Shown: positions 9,712-19,094, counted from the stretch's first letter. The stretch is DNA of 64,000 nt from JAACFF01 sp963701435 (GCA_963701435.1 CAVPAL010000006.1:310001-374000), one strand, 5' to 3'. Notes: a model not told the origin generated them from the letters alone. A program made the numbers and translations.

Positions 9712-11177
9712 TGACTCTCTCAAAGCAGCGTATCCCTATCCTTTTACTCATCATTGTATTAGCGATTGTCTTGCGTGTAGGTCTTGCTTTTTACCTGGGG
9801 GATACAATCGAAGAAGTGCGCGGGGGCACATATGACCAGATTTCTTATGACGCCCTGGCTCAACGGGTGGCAAATGGGTATGGCTTTAGTTTTGCCGTTA
9901 ATTCCTGGCCTTATGCCCAGGCCGGCCAGCCAACTGCTTTTTGGTCCTATTTATACACATTGTTTTTAGCTGCGGTTTATGCTCTTGTTGGGCATCATCC
10001 TCTTTGGGCGCGATTACTACAGGCGGTAATCGCCGGCGTTTTAATGCCCTGGTTCACGTATCGTCTTGGCAGCCGTGTTTTTGATAAACGGGTCGGCCTA
10101 ATTGCTGCGGGCATCACAGCGGTTTATTTTTATTACATTCTGTATGCCGGTTCCCTGATGACTGAGTCGTTTTATATCGTTGGTATTTTATGGACGGTAG
10201 ATGTTTCGCTGCGTTTGGTGGATGCCATTACAAACGGCCGTGCAGTCGGCAGTAGGATTAACCGCAAAAGATTGATTTGGCTGAGTGTGGAATTTGGCCT
10301 GGCGCTGGGCATCTCCTTGCTTTTGCGGCAGGTAATACTGTTCTTTTTTGTGATTTTAATTATGTGGATACTGTGGCTGTGCAAGCGTGCGGCCAGAACA
10401 CAGCAAGCTATGGCTGCTCTGGCTCTGGCAGCAGCCGTGGTGGTAATGATGCTGGCGCCCTGGATAATACGGAATTATGCGGTATTCGGCCGTTTCACGA
10501 TGCCCAATACAAACAGCGGCTTTGCGTTTTTCTGGAGTAACCACCCGGTTTATGGTACACAGTTTGAAGCCGTGCTTTCACCAGAACATGGCGTCACTTA
10601 CCAGGACTTGATTCCTGAAGAGCTGCGAAGCCTTGACGAAGCTGCGTTGGATAAGGCCTTGTTGCAGCGTGGACTAGCCTTTGTTTATGCTGATCCTGCC
10701 CGCTACATCCTCCTGTCCCTCAGCCGCTTTCCAATTTACTTTCAATTTTGGCCAACAACAGACTCGACCTGGATAAGCAATTTCGCGCGCGTATTTAGTT
10801 TTGGCTTGATTTTGCCCCTTGTAATCTATGGCCTGGGCCTTACCATATGGCGGCTCCGACCGGCGGCTATGGTCAGGCAGAGTGAGAGTTTTTCAAATGA
10901 ATTGGGGCGCAAGCAAGTCGATTTATATCGAGCCGGAATTTCTTTGATCTTGCTTTTTATTCTAATTTATAGTGGACTGCACCTGGCATCCTGGGCCAAT
11001 GTTCGTTACCGGCTGCCGGTTGACGCTTTTCTGGTTTTGTTTGCAGCCTATGGTATTCAAGATTTATATTTCAGGGCTGCTGCGCTGATAAAAAAGCATC
11101 CGAATTTTATAATCAGACGCCGTTTTCAGGAGCGCGTCCATACCACAGCGGAGGGTTCTTCGAGACATGGAATATAG
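9711..11177 (+). CDS. PMT/ArnT-like (GT39/GT83) membrane glycosyltransferase
   Basis: A 488-residue protein with roughly 11-12 transmembrane segments. The first external loop after helix 1 carries TYDQISYDALAQ, in the place where PMT/ArnT-type GT-C enzymes hold their catalytic acidic residues. The organisation (long first loop, hydrophobic core, soluble bits near residues 270-330) fits dolichyl/undecaprenyl-phosphate-sugar-dependent transferases. It probably decorates the polymer or a surface protein on the outside of the membrane. It overlaps the previous stop by 1 base and the following methyltransferase start by 11 bases. Substrate unknown. Confidence 0.8.
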   Translation: MTLSKQRIPILLLIIVLAIVLRVGLAFYLGDTIEEVRGGTYDQISYDALAQRVANGYGFSFAVNSWPYAQAGQPTAFWSYLYTLFLAAVYALVGHHPLWARLLQAVIAGVLMPWFTYRLGSRVFDKRVGLIAAGITAVYFYYILYAGSLMTESFYIVGILWTVDVSLRLVDAITNGRAVGSRINRKRLIWLSVEFGLALGISLLLRQVILFFFVILIMWILWLCKRAARTQQAMAALALAAAVVVMMLAPWIIRNYAVFGRFTMPNTNSGFAFFWSNHPVYGTQFEAVLSPEHGVTYQDLIPEELRSLDEAALDKALLQRGLAFVYADPARYILLSLSRFPIYFQFWPTTDSTWISNFARVFSFGLILPLVIYGLGLTIWRLRPAAMVRQSESFSNELGRKQVDLYRAGISLILLFILIYSGLHLASWANVRYRLPVDAFLVLFAAYGIQDLYFRAAALIKKHPNFIIRRRFQERVHTTAEGSSRHGI

Positions 11178-11871
11178 TGAAGCAGCATTACAACAAGTGC
11201 GTGAAGATAGATTACTGATCGACCAGGTTGATTTATGGCTGTACGAGGAAATCGAGCCTTATCTGGGAAATCGGGTGTTGGAGATGGGCTGCGGCCTCGG
11301 CAATTTTGCGGCCTACATGGTAGATCGTGAGTTTTATATTGGTACGGATGTGTCGCAAGAAAGTGTCTATCACGTGCAGCAGCGTTATATGCATCAAACT
11401 AATATGACCGGTTTTGTTGCGGATGCGGCCGATCCGGGGTTTCATGATTTGATCAATTTTGATGTGGATACTGTTTTTTCTCTCAACGTCTTTGAACATA
11501 TTGAAGATGACGAGCGCGCTTTCAAAAACGCCTGGCGTGTTTTACGGCCTGGCGGAAAACTGATTGTCGTTGTTCCCGCTCACGATTGGCTTTACGGTTC
11601 AATCGACTTGGCCATTGGCCATTATCGTCGTTATAACAAACAGATGATGACCGGCCGGCTTGAAGCGGTTGGATTTTCTGTGATTGCCCAAAAGTATTTG
11701 AATGCAGTGGGCGCATTTGGCTGGTTCGCAAACGGCCGTATCCGGCATCAAGAAGTCCCCCCTTCTAATCAACTAAAACTGTTTAATCGTTTGGTTCCTC
11801 CCTTAAAGCGTCTGGAACGCACGTTCCCACCCCCTTTTGGTATTTCGCTCATGGCAGTTGGCGAAAAATAA
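11167..11871 (+). CDS. Class I SAM-dependent methyltransferase
   Basis: A 234-residue Rossmann methyltransferase. Motif I, VLEMGCGLGNFAAYM near residue 38, binds S-adenosylmethionine. Motif II-like acidic strand YIGTDVSQES follows, FSLNVFEHIEDD near residue 102 is motif IV, and WRVLRPGGKLIVVVPAHDWLYG is the post-motif strand of Methyltransf_11/12 proteins. In this operon it likely methylates a sugar hydroxyl or a lipid-linked glycan terminus; terminal methylation can set chain length in other polysaccharides (family knowledge). The start overlaps the previous gene by 11 bases, indicating co-translation. Confidence 0.86.
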   Translation: MEYSEAALQQVREDRLLIDQVDLWLYEEIEPYLGNRVLEMGCGLGNFAAYMVDREFYIGTDVSQESVYHVQQRYMHQTNMTGFVADAADPGFHDLINFDVDTVFSLNVFEHIEDDERAFKNAWRVLRPGGKLIVVVPAHDWLYGSIDLAIGHYRRYNKQMMTGRLEAVGFSVIAQKYLNAVGAFGWFANGRIRHQEVPPSNQLKLFNRLVPPLKRLERTFPPPFGISLMAVGEK

Positions 11872-11914
11872 AAAAAACACAATTCTCGCTACAAATCAAA
11901 AAATTCAGAAAAAT

Positions 11915-12844
11915 ATGTCCCCCCCCATTTCAATGGATCTTTCCGTTGTCATTGTCAATTGGAATACATGTGACATGCTGGCGCAATGTCTGGCGTCTGT
12001 CCAGAGTGAAAAAGCCAGGCTTTCCCAGGCAAATATAGAAGTGTTTGTTGTAGACAACGCCTCTTCAGATAACAGCTTGCAGATGATACGCGAGCAGTTT
12101 CCCTGGGTCAGGCTGATAGCAAATTCACAAAATGTTGGTTTTGCACAGGCCAATAATCAGGCCATTCAAGCTGCGTGCGGCGAGTTTGTGCTGCTGCTCA
12201 ACAGCGATACCTATCTGCATATGGATGCGCTTGGAAGCTTGCTCAGATTTATGGAACATAACCCGCGCGCCGGTGGAATCGGCCCTCATCTGCTAAATGC
12301 GGACGGTACCTTGCAACTCTCCTGCCACCCAATGCTCACACCGGAACGAGAGTTTTGGCGGCTTAGTTTCTTAGACCAGTTTTGGCCACGCGCTACGTAC
12401 CCTATGGAAAAATGGGATATGAACATACCGCGGCCGGTGGATGTGATCAAAGGCGCTTGTTTGCTGCTTCGCCACAGCGCCCTGGATCAAGTTGGCTTGC
12501 TGGACAATCGTTATTTCATGTACACCGAAGAGGTAGACCTTTGTTTTCGTTTGTTAAAAGCCGGCTGGCAATTATGGTATGTGCCTTCATCCCGGGTGAC
12601 GCATTTTGGAGAGAGCAGCAGCCGCCAGGTAGCTGAGGAAATGTACGTGCAATTGTATCGCAGCAAGGTTCAGTTCTATCGAAAAACAGGCGGTGAACAA
12701 CGCGCACGCGCATTTAAACTATTGGTAACGGCCGCATACCTGCCGCGACTCATGATAGCATCCCTGCAAGCACGCAGAAAGACAGCCTGGAAGCCGCGCG
12801 CAAACACATATTACCGGCTGCTGCGTGAACTGCATCAGATGTAG
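11915..12844 (+). CDS. GT2 family glycosyltransferase
   Basis: A 309-residue GT2 enzyme from the ATG at 11915; a second in-frame ATG at 11933 is also possible, and an upstream TTG at 11837 would overlap the methyltransferase gene and is unlikely. Motifs: LSVVIVNWNTCDML, VDNASSDNS, the NVGFAQANNQ segment and LLNSDTYL for metal binding; YTEEVDLCFRL near residue 210 corresponds to the catalytic ED region. It resembles the rhamnosyltransferase-like group also seen at 5442. A run of eight C bases at 11919-11926 follows the start codon and could be a slippage-prone site. Confidence 0.87.
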   Translation: MSPPISMDLSVVIVNWNTCDMLAQCLASVQSEKARLSQANIEVFVVDNASSDNSLQMIREQFPWVRLIANSQNVGFAQANNQAIQAACGEFVLLLNSDTYLHMDALGSLLRFMEHNPRAGGIGPHLLNADGTLQLSCHPMLTPEREFWRLSFLDQFWPRATYPMEKWDMNIPRPVDVIKGACLLLRHSALDQVGLLDNRYFMYTEEVDLCFRLLKAGWQLWYVPSSRVTHFGESSSRQVAEEMYVQLYRSKVQFYRKTGGEQRARAFKLLVTAAYLPRLMIASLQARRKTAWKPRANTYYRLLRELHQM

Positions 12845-12854
12845 GCCAAATAAA

Positions 12855-14000
12855 ATGCGCATTGTTTACGCTCTCCTGTCGCCAACCTTTGGCATGCACC
12901 AATATACGGCCGATATCGCCAACCGGATGGCCCGGCAAGGACACGAGGTTCATCTGGTAACAACAACGCATGTTCCGCGCGATCGCTACGCAACGGCCGT
13001 TACCCTCCACTCGCCTGTTACCACCACAAACACAGGTCTTTCGCGCGAAACCTTGCAGTGGAATCAATACCGCCAGACGCTGACAACCATCTTTGCGTTA
13101 AAGCCTGATCTTGTGCACTTTACCGGACCGCACCTTTGGAATGCGTCCCTTGTTTTTCAACTAAAACAACGCGGATGCAAAGTAATCCACACCATCCATG
13201 ACCTCGATCCACACAGTGGATTACGCCTTGGTCGCCTGCTCCACATCTGGAACAGGCTCATTATTCGCGCATCTGATCATATTTTGGTGCATGGCGAGGC
13301 ATATCGCCAGCGTTTACAAAAACACGGCGTTCCCGCGCACAAAATAAGCTGCACGCCCCTGCTTTTTCTCTTTCTCAGCGACCAGCAAACCTCTCAGCTT
13401 GATACAACGCCAGTATATGCTGAGCCGTTTGCCCTGTTCTTTGGTCGTTTTGAGCCATATAAAGGACTGGATGGTTTGCTCCACGCATATAGCAAAATCG
13501 CAGACGTCTTGGCTCAAGCGTCCAACAGCAACCCGCGCCTCGTTTTAGCCGGTTCTGGCGCTTTGCCGTCGAGATGGGTGGACAAATTACCTCCTGGCGT
13601 TGAACTACGCAACCGCTTTATTGGAGATACTGAAGCGCTTGATTTATTCAGACGTTGCAGCCTGGTTGTTTTGCCGTATACAGACGCCACGCAGTCTGGA
13701 TTAATTGCCTCCGCCTACTATTTTGGCAAGCCGGTGTTGGTAACGCGGTCTGGCGCTTTGCCGGAGTATGTAGAAGATGGTCGCACCGGATTCATTGTCT
13801 CACCCAATAACGTAGATGAACTGGCGCAAACAATGATGAATGCGTTCGCTGATACGACGCGATTACAAAAAATGGGCGCCGCCGGACGTATTTGGTATGA
13901 GTCTCAACGCGCAAAAGAATTAAACACGCTCCTGAAGCTTTATACAGATCAGGTTAATTCTCAAACCGTATCCAGGAAATTCTCGGTAATGGAAGTTTAG
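12855..14000 (+). CDS. GT4 family glycosyltransferase
   Basis: A 381-residue GT-B protein from the ATG at 12855; the longer frame from 12825 would overlap the previous gene by 20 bases. The N-terminus MRIVYALLSPTFGMHQYTAD is the acceptor domain with a histidine in place of the usual GG loop. The donor domain starts at FALFFGRFEPYKGLDGLL and includes PYTDATQSGLIASAYYFGKP near residue 280, equivalent to the EX7E stretch although the first Glu is replaced. TRSGALPEYVEDGRTGFIV completes the domain. It acts in exopolysaccharide repeat-unit assembly. Confidence 0.86.
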   Translation: MRIVYALLSPTFGMHQYTADIANRMARQGHEVHLVTTTHVPRDRYATAVTLHSPVTTTNTGLSRETLQWNQYRQTLTTIFALKPDLVHFTGPHLWNASLVFQLKQRGCKVIHTIHDLDPHSGLRLGRLLHIWNRLIIRASDHILVHGEAYRQRLQKHGVPAHKISCTPLLFLFLSDQQTSQLDTTPVYAEPFALFFGRFEPYKGLDGLLHAYSKIADVLAQASNSNPRLVLAGSGALPSRWVDKLPPGVELRNRFIGDTEALDLFRRCSLVVLPYTDATQSGLIASAYYFGKPVLVTRSGALPEYVEDGRTGFIVSPNNVDELAQTMMNAFADTTRLQKMGAAGRIWYESQRAKELNTLLKLYTDQVNSQTVSRKFSVMEV

Positions 14001-14026
14001 TTGTAACTGTATTGGAGCAAACGATA

Positions 14027-15523
14027 ATGACCTCAATTGACGAAAGCCATGAACAATTAGAGCGTAAACTGCATAAATGGAAACGCTCACAACGAATTGG
14101 TTTGCCCTCCCTGGGATTGCGGAACTCCGAGCGGCGGCTTTTATTGGGCGCGCTAGATGTGTTCTTACTCAATGCGGCCCTGGTTTTGTCTCTCATCCTC
14201 CGCACTGACCTGCTGCCGGAATTGTCAGCAATTTTTGGCCCGATTAAATGGTTTGTGACGCTCACCATCGTATGGTTTTTTGTGGCCAATATCTTCGATG
14301 TTTACGATCTGGCCCGCGCCTCCAGCACCACCACCAGCATGCGAACTGTGGCGACTGTCGCCTTAATCACCAGCTCTGGATACCTGGCTATTCCCTGGTT
14401 TACGCCGCCTATACAAAATCGCACGCAGGCATTTTTGTTTGTCTTTCTTGCGGTGCTGTTTCTCACAGCTTGGCGCGCGTTATATGCCCAATTATTTGTG
14501 CAGCCGACCTTTCAACGCCGCGCGTTGATTGTCGGCGCCGGAAAATTTGGCCAGGCCCTTGTGTCCACAATGCAAAGTGAATATGCACGTTTAGACGCCA
14601 ATCCTTTTCGTGGAACCGGGTATACATTGCTTGGCTTTATTGAAGAGGAAAATGAAACCAATCAAGATATGGTTGCCGATTTGCCTGTGCTTGGTCACAG
14701 TCAGGATTTGGTACAGATTGTAAAACGCTTTGGCATAGATGAAGTTATCATTGCGATTCCCAATTTGCATCAGATGAGTCCAATGTTGTTTGAAGCCGTG
14801 CTGGACTGCCGTGAATTGGGCGTTCCCGTGACCAAAATGCCCACGGTTTATGAACGCCTTACCAGTCGTGTACCGGTTGAATATACCGGCGGCGACATTG
14901 AGATAGCTGCCGGCATTAAGGATAATCCTTTCCTGCGCCTGTATGCAGCGTTTAAACGCCTTTCAGATGCATTAGGCGCTTTGCTGGCTTTGCCTGTTTT
15001 GTTGGTTATCATGCCGGTAGTGGCGGTTTGTAATTTAATCAATTCTCCGGGCCCGCTTTTTTACAAACAGATACGCATTGGGTATGGGGGACGGCCGTTT
15101 CTCATCTTTAAATTTCGTACCATGATTCCCGACGCTGAAACTAAAAGCGGCGCCGTCTGGGCGCAAACCCACGATGATCGCATTACCCCAATCGGCAAAT
15201 GGCTGCGCTGGTCTCATCTGGACGAACTGCCGCAGATTCTAAACGTGCTGCGGGGCGAAATGAGCCTGGTTGGCCCCCGTCCCGAACGCCCTGAATTCGT
15301 TTGCCAACTATCTAAAACCATCCCCTTCTACCGCGCGCGCCACAGTGTTAAACCAGGTATCACCGGCTGGGCGCAAATCCACCAGGATTATGGCGACTCG
15401 CTTGCCGATGCTCAGGAGAAGCTGGAGTACGACCTTTATTACATCAAGCACACCAGTCCAATGCTTGATCTGTTGATTATGCTGCGCACAGTCACAACGG
15501 TGATTGGGCTGCGCGGACGCTAG
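14027..15523 (+). CDS. Polyprenyl-phosphate glycosylphosphotransferase (WbaP/CpsE-like)
   Basis: A 498-residue initiating enzyme that transfers a sugar-1-phosphate from an NDP-sugar to undecaprenyl phosphate. Four N-terminal membrane helices (residues about 40-150) are followed by a CoA-binding-like Rossmann domain (ALIVGAGKFGQAL near residue 165). A further hydrophobic segment near residue 315 precedes the bacterial sugar transferase domain (Pfam Bac_transf): PGPLFYKQIRIGYGG, IFKFRTM, and LDELPQILNVLRGEMSLVGP with the catalytic Asp-Glu pair. ATG 14027 was chosen over the TTG at 14012 because GGAG lies 9 bases ahead. This gene defines the locus as lipid-linked exopolysaccharide synthesis. Confidence 0.93.
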   Translation: MTSIDESHEQLERKLHKWKRSQRIGLPSLGLRNSERRLLLGALDVFLLNAALVLSLILRTDLLPELSAIFGPIKWFVTLTIVWFFVANIFDVYDLARASSTTTSMRTVATVALITSSGYLAIPWFTPPIQNRTQAFLFVFLAVLFLTAWRALYAQLFVQPTFQRRALIVGAGKFGQALVSTMQSEYARLDANPFRGTGYTLLGFIEEENETNQDMVADLPVLGHSQDLVQIVKRFGIDEVIIAIPNLHQMSPMLFEAVLDCRELGVPVTKMPTVYERLTSRVPVEYTGGDIEIAAGIKDNPFLRLYAAFKRLSDALGALLALPVLLVIMPVVAVCNLINSPGPLFYKQIRIGYGGRPFLIFKFRTMIPDAETKSGAVWAQTHDDRITPIGKWLRWSHLDELPQILNVLRGEMSLVGPRPERPEFVCQLSKTIPFYRARHSVKPGITGWAQIHQDYGDSLADAQEKLEYDLYYIKHTSPMLDLLIMLRTVTTVIGLRGR

Positions 15524-15550
15524 TACACGCAGCCGTGAGTCATTATTAGG

Positions 15551-15612
15551 TTCGTAGTAACGGCTTCAGCCGTGTGCAACAGGAGGCGCCAACTACTAAA
15601 GTGGTTACTACA
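15551..15612. repeat. GTAGTAACGGCTTCAGCCGT inverted mini-repeat
   Basis: The left arm (15552-15572, TTCGTAGTAACGGCTTCAGCC with its own GGCTtcaGCC hairpin) and the right arm (15592-15612, ACTACTAAAGTGGTTACTAC) are imperfect inverted copies of each other. Together they form two small hairpins inside one larger dyad, between the sugar transferase stop and the first two-hairpin element. Similar GTAGTAAC...GTTACTAC dyads are, to my memory, dispersed repeats in some Chloroflexota genomes; only one copy is visible here. It may be a small mobile or structural repeat. Confidence 0.5.
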
Positions 15613-15666
15613 AAACCTATAAGAACTTATGGAAAGCCGTACTAGTCGGATGATCGCCTACCTACT

Positions 15667-15780
15667 TTGGTAAACCGCAAAAACTATTCGGAAATCCCAA
15701 AGGACTTGAACTGCGGTTTCCTTGAGGAATCGGCAACGTCAAGAGCGATTCTAATTTTGAAATATTGTTGCCGATTACCT
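15667..15780. repeat. Two-hairpin modular element, copy 1 (arms D + C)
   Basis: Begins GGTAAACCGC and ends GTTGCCGATTACCT. Arm D pairs AAACCGC (15672) with GCGGTTT (15712-15719). The core CCTTGAGGAAT follows, and arm C pairs AATCGGCAAC with GTTGCCGATT. The outer ends GGTAA and TTACC are complementary, so the whole ~114 bp could form a two-lobed cruciform. It is nearly identical, including loop bases, to the inverted copy at 20180-20291. It fills most of the gap before the GT2 gene at 15809. Confidence 0.9.
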
Positions 15781-15808
15781 AAACTTTGTATTGGATGGTG
15801 TAGATAAG

Positions 15809-17014
15809 ATGATAGCGCTAATAATTATCGTTTCTGCAATGCAACTAATTCTGTTATTTGCATTGCTAAATCAATATTTCTTGCTTTTATTGAGTGTTAT
15901 TAAAAAACCACAACAATCTAAAAGCAATGAAGAATCTCCGCAGCGCCATTTTGCTTTGCTTATTCCCGCTCATAACGAGGAATTAGTGATTGGGGCCACA
16001 GTTCGCACCGCACTCTCAGTAAGTTATCCAGTTGACAAGTTTGACGTCATCGTGATTGCTGACCATTGTGAAGATAATACGGCGCAATATGCCCAAAAAG
16101 CGGGCGCCATCTGTTTTGAACGAAACAGTGGCGCCAAGGGACGCAAAGGATATGCATTGGCATGGGGTTTCGAGAAAATTCTCGATAAAAAATATGATGC
16201 TTGCATCGTGCTTGACGCCGACAGCCGGGTCGATCAAGATTTCCTGACAGAATTTGACCGAGGGTTAAAACAGGGACATTTGGCGCTTCAGGGCCAACAT
16301 ATTATTTCTAACCCTAAAGGCAGTATATTCAACAGCCTGGCAAGCATTGATATGCGTTTGAATAACCGACTGCGTAATCTTGCACGCCATAATATCGGGT
16401 ACTCTGCCCGGCTTATGGGTGATGTAATGTGCCTCAAGCGTGAAATCTTGCTTGAATACCCCTGGAGAGCAGATTCCTTGGTGGAAGATATAGAATATGG
16501 TCTACAGTTGCTGGTTGCAGGCGTCCATATTGCCTACGTGCAGTCTGCAAAGAGTTATGGGCAAGCCGCGGGTTCCTGGCGTTCTGCTGGATATCAACGT
16601 CTGCGGTGGCATGGCGGGGTTGCCGACGTCAAAAAGCGCTGGAGAAAGGCGTTGTTAATTCAAGCTGTTTTGCAAAGACGGCTGGAATTGGTCGACCGAT
16701 GGGTTGAATTAACGCTTCCATCATTTACAACTCTAACGGCGCTGACTCTTGCCGTTATTGCCATTCAAGCTGCCTTGGCGAATTGGACGACCTTTCTTTT
16801 GCCGGTTTGGATGATGATGATGATGTTAGCTGCCTGGGCTGCTTATCCATTCCTCGGTTTATTGCTTGATGGCGCCCCTCTAAGGTTGTTAGGCGCTTTA
16901 AGCGTTGGTCCATTTTACGTGATGTGGCGCGTGTGGATTACGCTGCGCTCGCGTTTTGCAAGTAGTCGTGGCCAATGGATAAGAACGGCGCGAACAGAAG
17001 AGTTGGGCCGTTAA
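15809..17014 (+). CDS. Membrane GT2 glycosyltransferase (cellulose synthase-like)
   Basis: A 401-residue processive-type GT2 protein. An N-terminal membrane helix (residues about 2-30) is followed by LLIPAHNEELVIG, ADHCEDNT, the DADS metal-binding motif near residue 132, DSLVEDIEYG carrying the ED pair, and QRLRW, the QxxRW motif of processive beta-glycosyltransferases. Two or three C-terminal helices anchor it. It could extend or polymerise a glycan at the membrane. The ATG at 15809 was preferred over TTG 15791; GGATGGTG lies about 9 bases ahead. The C-terminal helix contains five consecutive methionines encoded by ATG repeats at 16810-16824. Confidence 0.88.
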   Translation: MIALIIIVSAMQLILLFALLNQYFLLLLSVIKKPQQSKSNEESPQRHFALLIPAHNEELVIGATVRTALSVSYPVDKFDVIVIADHCEDNTAQYAQKAGAICFERNSGAKGRKGYALAWGFEKILDKKYDACIVLDADSRVDQDFLTEFDRGLKQGHLALQGQHIISNPKGSIFNSLASIDMRLNNRLRNLARHNIGYSARLMGDVMCLKREILLEYPWRADSLVEDIEYGLQLLVAGVHIAYVQSAKSYGQAAGSWRSAGYQRLRWHGGVADVKKRWRKALLIQAVLQRRLELVDRWVELTLPSFTTLTALTLAVIAIQAALANWTTFLLPVWMMMMMLAAWAAYPFLGLLLDGAPLRLLGALSVGPFYVMWRVWITLRSRFASSRGQWIRTARTEELGR

Positions 17015-17146
17015 ATACCGCCCGGCTCTTTATGATGGAACTTCTTGCAGACACAAAATTCACGAAGAATTGATGTAAACCCGTGTGCGCCTATGGCATC
17101 ATTGCAGCCAATAGGTCTAGTAAACGATTTTGTATAGGAAATAATT

Positions 17147-18820
17147 ATGGAGCTTAAGCAATATATCCTCCCTTTAAGAAAATGGTGGTGGTTGATCTTT
17201 TTGGCTACACTCGTGGCTGGTGTGTCCAGCTACTTTGTAGTTAGCCGCCAACCGCCGCTGTACCAGGCGCGTACAACGCTCATCATTGGTCAAGCTTTTA
17301 ATAACCCTAACCCGACCGGCAACGAGTTTTACCTCGGCCAACAGTTGGTGCAAACCTACACCGATGTGGCCAAGCGCGATTCAGTCAAGCAAGGAGCGAT
17401 GGAGGCGCTAGGCCTGACTTGGCTGCCTGAGTATTCAGTGGGCGCCGTTCCAAACAGCCAGCTTCTTGAAATCGTGGTCATTGATACAAATCCTGCCCGA
17501 GCAACGGCCGTTGCGCAAGAATTGGCCAACCAGGTTATTTTACGCAGCCCCACAAACTCCAAGCAGGAAGACAACGAGCGACAAATCTTTATCGATGAAC
17601 AACTTCAGGACCTCGAGATTCAAATTCGAGCCACAAAGAATGAGATTGAAGTCAAGCAGGCTGAACTGGCGACCATGTTTAGCGCACGCCAGATTGCCGA
17701 TACACAAACGCAAATTGATGCCCTGGACGCCAAACTCGATACGCTGCAGGCCAACTACGCCGCGCTGCTCAGCAATACGCGTGAGGGCGCAATTAACACG
17801 TTGAGCATATTTGAAGCCGCAACAGTACCCACCGAGCCTGTTGGTCCAGACGTTGTCGTTACTGTGGCAACGGCCGCTGCAACCGGCTTTATCCTGGCTG
17901 CCGCCGCCGCTTACTTGTTGGAATACCTCGATAACTCGCTTAAAACGCCCGAAGATATCCGCCGGGTTCTTGACCTGCCTGTAATCGGCTACATTGGCAA
18001 CCTTGCCTCATCTGAAGAACGCGGCGTTGTTGTTGCTGATCAGCCGCGCTCACCGGTTGCGGAATCCTTTCGTTCTTTACGCACCAACCTGGAATTTGCC
18101 GAAGTAGACCGTCCACTGCGTACTATTTTGGTAACCAGCCCAGGCCCCAATGAGGGCAAAACAACCGTTGCAACCAACCTTGCGGCAGTAATTGCCCAGG
18201 GCCACAAACGGGTTGTGCTGATGGATGCTGATTTACGCCGCCCCAGCGTACACAAACGCTTGGGGATTTCTAATCGGCGCGGTCTCAGCGACATTTTCCG
18301 GGGGACGTTAGACTTGCGGGACGTAATTCGCCCTTGGCATAACAGCTTTGCCGTTGTTACCAGCGGCAGTTTGCCTCCCAATCCTGCCGAATTGTTAGGT
18401 TCGGCCAAAATGAGCCAACTGCTTTCACAGCTAGAACAATATACGGATATGGTCGTGTTAGATAGCCCGCCTATTGTTGTAACAGATGCGCCTGTATTGG
18501 CCTCAAAGGTTGATGGCGTCGTGATGGTTGTACGGCCCGGGCATACTCCCATAGATGCAGCCAAAGCCATGTTGGAACAGTTAAATCGCGCCGGTGCGCG
18601 CGTGGTGGGAGTGGTCATGAACCGCGTACCGCGCAGGAGCGCGTATTATTACAGTTATGAATTGTATGCCCCGTATTACAGCCATGAAGATGAAGAAAAC
18701 CTGACAATTTCGGAAGAAGAGGAAGAAAAGCCCCCAGAACCTAAACGCGGCCGTTTCTCACTCTTCAAACGGTCTAAAGCTTCTTCTGCAACGACCGCCA
18801 GCGCAGGTGAAAATGTGTAA
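17147..18820 (+). CDS. Wzz/Wzc-like polysaccharide co-polymerase with tyrosine autokinase
   Basis: A 557-residue BY-kinase fused to a chain-length domain. Helix 1 (residues about 12-32) and helix 2 (near 240-262) flank an external Wzz-type coiled-coil domain. The cytoplasmic kinase has Walker A GPNEGKTT (near 332-339), Walker A' VVLMDADLRRP (near 358) and Walker B DMVVLDSPP (near 443). The C-terminus holds a tyrosine cluster (YYYSYELYAPYYS near 500) as autophosphorylation targets, followed by an acidic tail. It controls polymer length and export. In Firmicutes these modules are split (CapA/CapB); the fused form is more typical of diderms and of Chloroflexota. Confidence 0.93.
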   Translation: MELKQYILPLRKWWWLIFLATLVAGVSSYFVVSRQPPLYQARTTLIIGQAFNNPNPTGNEFYLGQQLVQTYTDVAKRDSVKQGAMEALGLTWLPEYSVGAVPNSQLLEIVVIDTNPARATAVAQELANQVILRSPTNSKQEDNERQIFIDEQLQDLEIQIRATKNEIEVKQAELATMFSARQIADTQTQIDALDAKLDTLQANYAALLSNTREGAINTLSIFEAATVPTEPVGPDVVVTVATAAATGFILAAAAAYLLEYLDNSLKTPEDIRRVLDLPVIGYIGNLASSEERGVVVADQPRSPVAESFRSLRTNLEFAEVDRPLRTILVTSPGPNEGKTTVATNLAAVIAQGHKRVVLMDADLRRPSVHKRLGISNRRGLSDIFRGTLDLRDVIRPWHNSFAVVTSGSLPPNPAELLGSAKMSQLLSQLEQYTDMVVLDSPPIVVTDAPVLASKVDGVVMVVRPGHTPIDAAKAMLEQLNRAGARVVGVVMNRVPRRSAYYYSYELYAPYYSHEDEENLTISEEEEEKPPEPKRGRFSLFKRSKASSATTASAGENV

Positions 18821-18867
18821 TTGTTAATACAGATGCCGGCGCACGTATCGACTGACTACAAGTGAGC

Positions 18868-18898
18868 AAGCCCTCGAGATAGATCAAGGGCTTTTTTT
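18868..18898 (+). terminator. Rho-independent terminator after the tyrosine kinase gene
   Basis: AAGCCCT pairs with AGGGCTT across a 12-base loop and is followed by a run of seven T. It lies 48 bases after the kinase stop codon and would end the main exopolysaccharide transcript. Confidence 0.85.
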
Positions 18899-18982
18899 AG
18901 GTTTAAAGGTCTGTTTTCACGCGCTTTTAACGACAGGTTTACGAAGTGTGCATTTTCATATTCCACCTCCTAGATTAAGCTT

Positions 18983-19094
18983 AGGTAATTCCCAGAAAGT
19001 TTTTTGAATTCCTGCGAAATGAAATTTGGGAATACGTCAAGGAAACCGCAAATTTGCGTGATGTTTTTTTCAAAAGATTTTTCGCGGTTCACCT
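18983..19094. repeat. Two-hairpin modular element, copy 2 (arms B + D)
   Basis: Starts AGGTAATTCCCA and ends GCGGTTCACCT. Arm B pairs AATTCCCA with TGGGAAT, and arm D pairs GAAACCGC with GCGGTTC. The core is GTCAAGGAAA. Its B arm matches, base for base in most positions, the reversed half element at 41298-41361, and its D arm matches the half element at 31315-31374. Confidence 0.9.

Noticed and set aside
16810..16824. Five consecutive ATG codons as a phase-variable microsatellite.
   Set aside because: The unit is a triplet, so slippage changes only the number of methionines in a membrane helix and cannot switch the gene off.
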